Shown here: in pieces, positions 44,597 through 56,500 of the stretch
Numbering within the stretch: the first letter of the stretch is position 1
Layout of the letters: each line of letters opens with the position of its first letter
Assembly (NCBI GenBank): GCA_007833815.1
Contig: CP033464.1
Location: 3,838,001-3,902,000, forward strand
From: Brevibacillus laterosporus
Lineage (GTDB): Bacteria; Bacillota; Bacilli; Brevibacillales; Brevibacillaceae
Length of the DNA stretch: 64,000 nucleotides
Direction of reading: 5' to 3'
The notes under the pieces: model-generated
What the model saw: the letters and a program-made list of their open reading frames with translations, nothing else
What the model was told of the DNA's origin: nothing
The model's database searches: none
Translations under genes and position numbers: made by a program

Positions 44597-47500
44597 CTAC
44601 CTAAAACGATTCGTTGCATTAGAAGTGACAGCGTACGTTTCATCGATGATTTGTTGGACAATGAGACGTACTAATCTTACATTCTCCCCAATCATTTCAG
44701 GGTCAAGCATCTCTTCATGCGTCCCCTTCGCTTGATGTTCAGTATGAGTACCAAGTGTTGCATCTCCCCATGACCAAGAACAATCCTCCGTTGATCCCTT
44801 TCTCGTAGAATCTTTTGCTATTAATTCATGGATGTTTGCCTGGACAGTACCCGTATTTACAAGTTGATTCCGATACCTAGCATATGAATAAATTCTGTTC
44901 GTATAAGCAGGAGTTACAAGATGCTTATACTGTTCAGGCATGTCTTCTAATAGAGAATCGATTTGTTTTATTGCTTCTTCCTCCGAGAATTCTGCCTCTC
45001 CATTGCTTCTAATAGAATCAAGCATGATAATATCCTTTACTTCATAGCCTTTTAGCTTCATAGCTTTTGCCACTTCAAATGCGAGATTACCTCCCATTGA
45101 ATAACCCAAGAACACGTATGGTTGTTTGTCTTGTACGTCAGTAAGGATTTTTACATATTGTTCCATTAAATCCTCATCATTTTTATATTCTTCGATAAAG
45201 TCGATGCCGTATATCACACAATGGTTTTCAAGTAGTTTCGCCATGTCGATGTAAGCCATTCCATATCCGATCGCTGGAGGGAAGCAGAACACATTCACAC
45301 GTCCATGTTCGTTTAATTTCATGATCGGGTTGTTATGATTTTTTTCAAACATGGATCTTACAATTTCCTGCGCCATTCCTTCTATAGTGGGCATTTCAAA
45401 CACTACACGGATAGGGATTTCGACTCGAATATCAGTATAGATCTTCCTGATTAATTCAAGGACATGTAAAGAATGTCCACCTAGCTCAAAGAAATTGTCT
45501 TTTCTACCTATTTTGAGAACACCAAGTACTTCTTTCCAAATTTCTACCAATTGCAATTCCGTTGGTGTTTGTGGAGCAGTATATTCCACTCCTAGATGGA
45601 TATTTCCTTCTGGTGCAGGTAACGCATTTCGATCGATTTTCCCGTTTGGTGTCAACGGCAGTTGCTCAAGTTGAATGAAATAGGATGGAACCATGTAAGT
45701 AGGTAAATCTTGTAACAGCGAACTTCTTATTTCACCTACTGTAAGTTGCTGTTTTGCCACAAAATAAGCGCACAAATGCTTCTGCCCCACTTGGTCCTCT
45801 CTTGCAATCACCACCGCTTCATGAACGGAAGGTACTTGTAGGAGTTGCGCTTCGATTTCACCAAGCTCAATGCGGTAACCCCGAATTTTTACCTGATGGT
45901 CCATTCGCCCCAGGTACTCGATGCTGCCATCTGGTAGCCATCTTGCCATATCTCCTGTTTTATACATCCTCTCTCCTGCCACAAACGGGTTCTCTACGAA
46001 TTTTTCTGCTGATAGCTCAGGACGGTTCCAGTAGCCTTTTGCCAATCCTTCTCCTGCAATGCACAGTTCACCTGCTATCCCAATCGGTTGGATATGGTTT
46101 TCAGCATTCAAAATATAGCAGGTAGTGTTCACGAGCGGTTTGCCGATCGTTATGTTTTCTCCTTCCATCAGTTGTCCCACCGATGAATACACCGTTGTTT
46201 CCGTTGGACCGTACATATTATACAAACGTGCCTGCGTATTCTCACGCAAGGTTTTGAGCATAGAAGCTGGAAGTGCTTCTCCACCAAACATGATTTCTTG
46301 TAAGCCCTGCAAGCACTGGATGTGCCCCGAGGATAACAACATTTGCATGCGGGAAGGTGTCATTTGGATCATGTCCACCTGTTGTTTTTGAATCACATCA
46401 CTTAATGCCCTCGGTTCTATTTGCTGAATGCCACTAGCTAGAACTACCCTTACTCCTTTACTTAACGAAAGTAACGTTTCTAATACAAAGATATCAAATG
46501 AAATCGTCGTAACAGAAAGAAGTGACTTCCCTTGGGTAAAGTCGATTTGATTGGTTATGCCTTGCAACAGGTTGACAACCGCCTGCTGTAAAATCATGAC
46601 GCCTTTTGGCTTGCCTGTCGATCCAGATGTATAAATGACATAGGCTAAATCAGCAGGACCACTGATCGGTTCAAGGTTAGATATTTCTTTCTGATAGGAA
46701 GCTTCCTCATCTAGAGCTACAAATCTGCCAGTAAAAGATATCTGCTCTTTCAAATGGCTTTGCAGCACTACCAATTTGGCTCCCGCATCCTCCAACATGT
46801 AGCGAATACGCTCTCCCGGGTAGTCTGGGTCAATTGGCACGTAGGCTCCTCCAGCTTTCAAGATACCCAACAGCCCGATCATCATGTCAAGGGAACGTTC
46901 GACCATAATCCCCACCAACTGATTCGCTTCTATCCCTTCCGCTCGCAGAGTTCGTGCCAGTTGATTCGCTCGCTCGTTTAATTCACGATATGTTAGTTGC
47001 TCTCCTTCGAAGACTACAGCCACATGCTCCGGTGTACGCTCCATCTGACTCTCAAATAATTGGTAAATCGTTTTCTCCCTTGGATAATCCGCTACTGTGT
47101 CATTAAAAGTTTTTAGAATTAACTCTTTCTCTTGAGGCGTGATTATCTCAATGGTAGAGAGCTTCGTATGCGAATCAATCATAATGCTGTCGATTATCTG
47201 TAGAAAATGCTCTGCCATTCGCTCTATGGTGTCTCGTTTGAACAGCGACGTAGCAAATTCGAAAGTACACACAATGGTTTCATCATCTTCTTCGGCATAT
47301 AAGGTTACATCAAACTTAGAAACGGTATGCTCTCCCTGATACGGTCTAAGTTGTAAGCCCTCGATAGTATGTTCTCCTTGCTCCACATTTTGTAAGACAA
47401 ACATAGTGTCAAACAGCGGGTTGCGACTGAAATCACGTGCTACATGTAATTTCTCTACCAGTTCCTCAAATGGGTACTCCTGATTTTCAAATGCATGTAG

Positions 47501-50500
47501 CGCATGCTCTTTGACCTCTTGGACATATTCGTAAAATGTTTTTTCTGCCGCTGGATAGGTGCGAATCGCTAGGGTGTTAACGAACATACCAATCAATCCA
47601 CCAAGGTCTGCATGCGGTCTTCCCGCTATCGGAGTTCCTACAACGATATCTTCCTGTCTACTGTTTTTGCTTAATAAAATGGTATAAGTAGCCAACAAAA
47701 CCATGTACAAGGTCGATCCCGTTTGTGCAGCAATCTGTCTCATTCCATCGCTTCTTTGTTGATCGATCACAAATTCGAATGTATCTCCCTGATAGCTTTG
47801 TACCGCAGGTCTTGGATAATCTGTTGGCAAATCAAGTACCGGGCTTTCACCGCTATGGACTTCCAACCAATATGCTTCCTGGTTGATCATTCGTTCACTT
47901 TGTACTTCTTCTTGCTGCCACACCGCATAATCCTTGTACTGAATTCGAAGCGGTTCTAGCTCCTCTCCTTTGTACAATTGGAAGAACTCTTGAACGAAAA
48001 TACTTGTGGAAACAGCGTCAGAAATGATGTGATGCATGTCAAGCATCAAGACGTGGCGATCCGCTTCAAGTTCGATAAGCCCAACCCGCAAGAGCGGTGC
48101 TTTTGCAAGATCAAATGAACGCACGAATCCTTGAATGATTTCTGCCGTCTCCCCTTCTTTTGCCTGTGAGTACTCAACCTCAAATGTCACGTCACGGTAA
48201 ATATGTTGGATTGGCTCTCCATTCACCATCTCAAAGCCTGTTCGAAGTGTCTCATGGCGGTCGATCAGGCTTTGGAATGCTTCTTCAAGATTCTCTCGAT
48301 GAAGCTGTCCCTCTACCATCAGGACACTTGGCATGTTATAGCTGAGTCCTCCACCTTCGATTTGATTTAAAATAAACAATCGCTTTTGAGCAGAAGATAC
48401 TGGATAGAACTCTCTCTCCTGGATCACGGGGATCGAGGAGTGAGCAACATAATCTATCCCAGATACTCGTTCTGCCATTTGTTCAATCGTGGGATATCCG
48501 AAAACATCACGCAAGGGAAGACTGATGCCCATCTCTTTATGCATCATGGCAACTAGAGTAGTGGCTCGTAAGGAATGTCCTCCACTGTCAAAGAAGTTGT
48601 CTTTCACCCCAATGCTTGGAATCCCAAGCACCTCTTGCCAAATTTTTGCTATCTGCACTTCTATCTGGGTACGCGGTGCTACATGTTCCACTCCTGTTTG
48701 CATACTTCCTTCAGGAGCAGGTAACGCCCTACGATCGATTTTTCCATTCGGTGATAATGGCATCCGTTCTAATTGCACAAAGTAAGAAGGAATCATGTAT
48801 CCAGGTAAATGTTGTGACAATGTGCTTCTTAGATCTTTTACAATCAGTGGTTTATCGGCTACGAAATACACGCATAGTTGCTTCTGTCCTGTTGCGTCTT
48901 CCCTTGCGATTACCACCGCCTCTTGAATCGTTTCCACTTTCAAGAGTTGTGCTTCTACTTCGCCAAGCTCAATGCGGTAGCCGCGAATCTTCACCTGATG
49001 GTCGATCCTACCAAGATACTCGATATTTCCATCTGGTTGCCATCTTGCCAAGTCTCCCGTTTTGTACATTCGTTCGTTTGGCACGAACGGGTTGTTCACA
49101 AACTTCTCTGCCGTAAGCTCGGGACGATTTAAATAGCCTCTGGCCAACCCCACTCCCGCTATGCACAACTCTCCTGCTACACTGATCGGTTGAAGGTGTT
49201 CCGTTTCATTTTGAACAATGTAGAGTTGCGTATTGAAAATTGGTTTGCCTATCGGGACTACTGTGTACTCTTGATCTGCACGACAATCAAAGTACGATAC
49301 GTCTACAGTAGCTTCAGTCGGTCCATACAAGTTAATGAGTTGTGCTTGGTTCACTGATGCAATGATATGGTGGAACCTGGCTACTTGTGAAGGCGCCAAA
49401 GCTTCCCCACTCGCAAAAACTTGTCTCAGATTATGAAGTTTTCTCTTTATATCCTTGCTTGAACATTGCTCAAGGTACTCTAAAAAAGCGTGCAGCATAG
49501 CTGGGACAAAATGCATAGTGGTAATACCTTGCTCAGCTATCGTCTCAACGATGCGTTCAGGGTTCTTCTCGCCCCCCAAAGATAATAAACATACTTTTGA
49601 GCCTACGAGGGACCACCAAAACAGTTCCCACACTGATACGTCAAACGTAATTGCTGTTTTTTGTAAAATAGTGTCTGTTTCTGTAATTGGGTATCTAGTT
49701 TGCATCCACATCAGTCGGTTTATGACAGAATGATGTTCTACCATAACCCCTTTAGGCTTGCCTGTTGATCCAGACGTATAGATGACATAGGCTAAGTGTT
49801 GTGAATCATTTATAGGCAAGAGATTAGATTTGTCCTTGCTATACATTTGTCCATCATTTAAATCAACCAGTTTTCCCGCAAAAGATACCCGGTCGCGTAA
49901 ATGATTTTGCACCAACAACAACTTCGTACCCGCATCCTCTAGCATGTAGCTAATACGTTCCTCAGGAAACTCTGGGTCAATCGGCACATAAGCACCGCCC
50001 GCTTTCAAAATCGCGAAGATTGCAATCATCATCTCCAAGGAGCGTTCAACCATGATGCCAACTAACTGATCAGCTTGTACACCCTCTTTTCGCAAGGTTC
50101 TCGCCAGTTGATTAGCTCGTTCATTCAGCTCACGATATGTCAGTTGGCTAGCCTCGTAGATCACTGCTACTTGATCCGGCGTACGCTCCACCTGACTCTC
50201 AAACATCTGATGGATCGTCTTATCCGCTACATAATCCGACGTCGTATCATTAAATACTGCTAGAATCTGCTCTTTCTCTTGGTGCGTTATTATAGTAAGA
50301 GATGAGAGCGTTGCATGTGGATCATGCACAATCGTTTCAATTAACTGTACAAAATGCTCTCCCATCCGCTCAACTGTTTCTTCCTTATAGAGAGAAGTAG
50401 CATATTCAATGCTACATACGATTCCCTCTGCTTGCTCTACCGCATTCCAAGTTAAATCAAACTTAGACACCGCATGGTCGTCCACATAAGAAGTAAGATG

Positions 50501-53500
50501 CAAGCCCTCGATACTCAATTCTTCTTGCTCTAGATTCTTCAACTCAAACATCGTGTCAAACATTGGATTTCGGCTCAAATCTCTCTTGACATCCAGCTTG
50601 TCTACTAGCTCTTCAAATGGATAATTCTGGTTTTCGTACGCTCCTAATGCCTTCTCTTTAACTTCTTGCACAAACTCATAGAACGTTTTCTCACCTACTG
50701 GATAGGTACGAATAGACAAAGTGTTGACAAACATACCGATGATCGGCTCCAAATCCGGATGAGATCTTCCGGCAATCGGAGTTCCTACAATCACATCTTC
50801 CTGACCCGTATATTTATGTAACAGGGTTGTATAAGCTGCTAACAATACCATATACAAGGTGGAACCGGTTTGTGCTGCTATCTTCCGCAAGCCATCCCTG
50901 CTCTTTTTGCTGATGACAATTTCAATCGTATCACCCTCAAAGCTTTGCATGGCCGGACGGACATAATCGGTTGGCATGTCGAGTACAGGAATGTCTCCTT
51001 GGAAGACTTCACGCCAGTATGCTTCTTGCTGTTTCATTTCCTCGCTCTTAACGCCTTCTTGCTGCCATGCCGCATAATCTTTGTATTGGATGCGCAGTGG
51101 AGATAATTCTTCCCCCCCATATAAGCTGACAAATTCTTGGATCAAAATGCCCAAGGAAACACCATCAGAAATTATATGGTGCATGTCAAACATCAGAAGA
51201 TGGCGGTCTCTCGCTAGTTCAACCAGCCCAACACGAAGTAATGGCGCTTGCTCAAGGTCAAACGTGCGAACAAAGCCTTGAATATATGCTTCTGCCTCTT
51301 CCATACTGGCTTGCGCATACTCCACCACAAAATCCACATCTTGGTGTACTCGTTGCATGGGTTCTCCGTTTACCAGTTCAAAACTGGTTCGTAATGTTTC
51401 ATGACGCGAAATCAGCTTGCGGAAGGCTATCTCTAATCGCCCTTGATCCAGTTCCCCCTCTATCACCACCACATCCGGCATATTGTAACTAATTTCGCCA
51501 CCTGTTAATTGACTCAAAATGTACAATCGCTTCTGGGCAGAAGAAACCGGATAGTACTCTCTCTCTTCAATGATTGGAATAGACGCATAAGCGATTTCTT
51601 CTCTTTTCTCCAATACTTCTGCCATTTGCTCAATGGTAGGATATTGGAAAGCATCCCGTAACGGCAGATTCTGGTTCAACTCTTTGTAGATTTTGGAGAC
51701 CAAATTGGTAGCTCGCAAGGAGTGACCACCAATATCAAAGAAGTTGTCCTTCATCCCGATGTTTGGAAGACCAAGAACCTCCTGCCAAATTTGCACAAGC
51801 TTAGTCTCCATCCACGTACGAGGCGCCATGTATTCTACTCCCATATGGCTACCATCCTCTGGGGCAGGCAAAGCCTTACGATCGATCTTTCCGTTTGGTG
51901 TATGTGGTATTTTATCCAACTGCACGAAGTAAGACGGGATCATGTAGCCAGGCAGTTCATGAGACAATCTGCTTTTTAGTTCACTCATGGTCAATTGCTT
52001 TTCTGCTACAATATATGCGCATAATTGTTTGTGCCCAGCTTGGTCTTCTCGTGCGATTACCACGGTTTCTTGTACCGCTTCCATGTTTACAAGCTGTGCT
52101 TCTACTTCCCCAAGCTCAATGCGATAGCCCCGGATTTTAACCTGATGGTCGATTCGGCCCAGATACTCGATGGTGCCATCGGGAAGCCACTTTGCCAAAT
52201 CGCCTGTTTGATACATCTTACTGCCTGCCATAACCGGGTTTTCCACAAACTTCTCCGCCGTTAATTCTGGACGATTCCAGTAACCTCTTGCCAGTCCCTC
52301 GCCCGCGATACATAGCTCACCTGCTACCCCAATCGGTTGAGGATGACCCTCGGTACTTAGAATATAGAAGAGCGTGTTCATCAATGGCTTGCCAATCGTG
52401 ATAGACTCTCCTGTCGTCACTTCTCCAACTGATGACCAAACGGTTGTTTCGGTCGGACCGTACATGTTGTACAACCGTGCCTGAGTATGCTCACGTAACG
52501 TGTTAAGCAAAGAAGCAGGAAGAGCTTCTCCACCAAGCATAATCTCACGTATTCCCTTTAGACATTTCACACGCTCCGTACCATGCATGGATGACAGAAG
52601 CATCTGCATACGAGAAGGGGTCATTTGAATCATATCAATTTGCTGTTCCAAAATGACCTCGCTCAAGGCTTGCGGGTCGGTCTGTTGCTCCCCGCTAGCT
52701 AGGACGACCCTTACCCCTTTACATAGTGAAAGAAACGTTTCTAGCACGAAGATATCAAACGAAATTGTGGTAACGGAAAGAAGGGACTTCCCTTGAGCAA
52801 AGTCGATCCGATCCGATATGCCATGTACCAGATTGACCACTGCTTGATGAGTTATCATGACCCCTTTAGGCTTACCTGTCGATCCTGATGTGTAGATGAC
52901 ATAGGCTAAATCAGCTGGACCACTTATCGGTTCAGGGTTGGACGCATCTTTCTGATAGGAAGCCTCCTCATCCAAAGTGAGACATTTTCCGGCAAAAGAA
53001 ATACGCTCCTGCAAATGGCTGTGCACCACTACCAGCTTGGCCCCCGCATCTTCTAGCATGTAGCGGATCCGCTCTTCCGGATATGCTGGATCAATCGGTA
53101 CGTAAGCTCCCCCCGCTTTCAAGATTGCTAAGAGACCGACCATCATATCAAGAGAACGCTCCACCATAATACCAACGAGTTGATCGGGCCCTATCCCTTC
53201 CGCTCGCAGGGTTCGTGCCAATTGATTGGCTCGCTCGTTTACTTCACGGTACGTCAGTTGCTCACCTTTATAGACTACAGCCACTTGATCCGGTGTACGC
53301 TCAACCTGACTTTCAAATAACTGGTGAATCGTTTGCTCCTGTAGATCATCCACTGTCGTATCATTAAACGTTTCGAGAATCAATGCCTTCTCCTGAGGCG
53401 TCATCATATTAATGGAGGAAAGCTTTGCATGTGGATTACTTACAAGTACGTCAATTATCTGTAGAAAATGCTCCGTCATACGCTCGATTGTTTCTCGCTT

Positions 53501-56500
53501 GTAAAGCGTTGTAGCATATTCGAAACTGCACATGATCGTATCTGCATCTTCCATTGCATTTAGTGTCAAATCAAATTTTGATATCGTATGTTCGCTGGCA
53601 TATGGTGTGATACGCAGGCCTTCCAAATCCTGTTCCTTACTTTCTAGATTTTGCAGCACAAACATCGTATCAAATAGTGGATTACGACTCATATCCCTGT
53701 TTACATCCAGCTTATCTACCAACTCTTCAAAGAGGTAGTCTTGATTCTCATACGCCTTCAAAGAGGTTTCTTTGACTTCTTGTAAGTATTCATAAAACGT
53801 CTTCTCACTCATCGGATAATTCCGTATCGCCAGAGTGTTTACAAACATACCGATCAGACTTTCTAAATCTGCATGAGGTCTTCCAGCAATCGGAGTTCCT
53901 ACAATAATATCCTCTTGCCCACTGTATTTACTTAGTAGCGTGGTATAAATGGCCAATAACACCATATATAAAGTCGATCCAGTTTGTGCTGCAAGTTGTT
54001 TTAGTTCCTCACTTCTTTGTTTGTCGATTACAAACTCCAACAGACTTCCAGCAAAGCTTCTCACAGCTGGACGGGTATAATCAGTAGGCATATGGAGTAC
54101 AGGTAGTTCCCCTGAAAATGCTTGTAGCCAATAGTTCTCTTGTTGTTGATACCATTCACTTTGCATTTGTTGCTGTTGCCAAGAAGCGTAATCTTTATAC
54201 TGAATTCGCTGTTCAGGTAAATCCTCTTTCCCATACAATCCGGAAAATTCCTGAATAAGAACGCTGAAAGAAGTTCCATCAGAAATGATATGATGCATGT
54301 CAAACAATAATATATGACGATCTGAGGCCAGCTCGACAAGTCCCACTCGCAACAATGGGGCACTTTGCAAATCAAACATTCGTATAAAATCACGAATAAA
54401 GCCTTCTGCTACTGCTTCATTTGCAACTTGAACATACTCAATGGCGAAAGAAACTTCCTTGTGCACACGTTGAATTGGTTCTCCGTTTACTAGTTCAAAG
54501 CTGGTACGCAATATTTCATGACGTGCGATTAGTTGATCAAAAGCTTTTTCTAAACGTACTCGGTCTAACACTCCCTCTAAAATCAAAGCACTCGGCATAT
54601 TGTAGCTAAGTTCCCCACCTACTAGCTGACCCAAAATATAGAGTCGCTTTTGTGCAGAAGAGACCGGATAATATGGCTTTTCTTCCATAATTGGTATGAT
54701 TGAATATGCCGTTTGTTCCATATCCTCAATTAATTGAGCCATCTGTTCGATCGTTGGATTTTGAAATACATCTCTTAGCTGTATATTCTTTTGAATCTCT
54801 TTATGAATCGTAGATACCAAGGCTGTTGCTCGTAAAGAATGGCCGCCTCTGTCAAAAAAGTTATCCCTCATTCCAATCTTGGGTATGCTTAAAATTCGTT
54901 TCCAAATATCTTCTAATTGTTCTTCCAACTTTGTGCGTGGTGCCACATATTCTACTTCTATTTGCAAAGTGTCCTCAACATCGGGGAGCATTTTCCGATC
55001 AATTTTTCCGTTCGGAGTAAGAGGCATCTGGTTAAGTGGCATGAAATAATCGGGAACCATATATTCGGGTAGCTTCTCTGACAGATTTCTGAGTAGCTCC
55101 CCCACTTGGATTGACTCTTTTACGACGTAATACGCTGCTAAATATTTATTTCCATCCTTTATTCCATCCATAACAACTGCTTCGTTGATCTCTGGGAATG
55201 TTAAAAGTGCATTTTCAATCTCTCCCAGCTCAATTCTAAATCCTCTGATTTTTACCTGTTTATCAATCCGGTCCAAAAACTCAATGGTTCCGTCTGGAAG
55301 CATTTTAACCAAATCACCTGTACGATACATTTGGGTTCCCGGTACAAACGGATTATCCACGAATTTTTCCACATTCAACTCTTCTCTGTTGAGATATCCA
55401 ATAGATAGACCTTCTCCTGCTATACACAATTCGCCTGTAACCCCAATCGGTTTGAGGTTGTTCGCCTGATCCACCACGTACACCAATGTATTGGCTAGCG
55501 GTTTCCCAATCGGAACTGTAGCTACAGCTTCCAATGGAGAATCAATTGGATAAAAGGTGGTGAAAACCGTACTCTCCGTCGGGCCATAAACATGAATTAA
55601 CCGTTCTGGTCCCAAATAATCAAATGCCTTCCTTACATGACTAACCGATGCCCGTTCTCCTCCAATTAGGACTTTGCGGATATTCTTTAAGCATGTTAGC
55701 TGGTGGTCTACCAGCATGTTGAAAAATGCGGTAGGCATAAAGGAAACCGTAACATTCTGTTGCTCAATAACTACACTTAATTTATTCAGATCAAGCATAT
55801 CCGTTCGTTTAATTAAGACCAGCTTTGCGCCATTCAGTAAAGCACCGTAGATATCAAATACAGAACCATCAAACACATAGTTAGAAAGCTGTAGTAGCGT
55901 ATCTTTTTCTCCAATTTCGATGTAATTTGTGTTCATTACGACTCTTGTAGCACTGAAGTGTCTGATTTGCGTACCTTTAGGTGCCCCAGTAGATCCAGAA
56001 GTATAGATTACATAAGCTACATCGGTAGCTTCTGCTAATGGCTCCAAGTTGGAACCGTCCTCACTGTAAGCCTCCGAATCATCTATCAATAGGCACGTTC
56101 CCTTAAAATCCACTCGATGCTGTAAATGACTTTGCAATACGAATAGCTTTGCTCCCGAGTCTTCGAGCATGTAACGAATACGATCATTCGGATATTCTGG
56201 ATCAATTGGTACATAAGCTCCCCCTGCTTTTAAAATCCCGAAAATTCCGATGATCATTTCTAGAGAACGCTCAACCATAAGTCCTATCAACTGTCCTGCT
56301 TGGACTCCTTTCGTTCTCAAAGTTCGTGCTAGTTGATTAGCCTTTTCATTTAGCTCCTTATAGGTCATTTGCTTATCTTCAAAGACAATTGCCACCTGAT
56401 CCGGTGTACGCTGTACCTGACTCTCAAACAACTGTTGAATGGTCTTCTCTCTCGGATATGCCGTTTTCGTATTATTGAAAGTAAGCAAAAGCTGTTCTTT

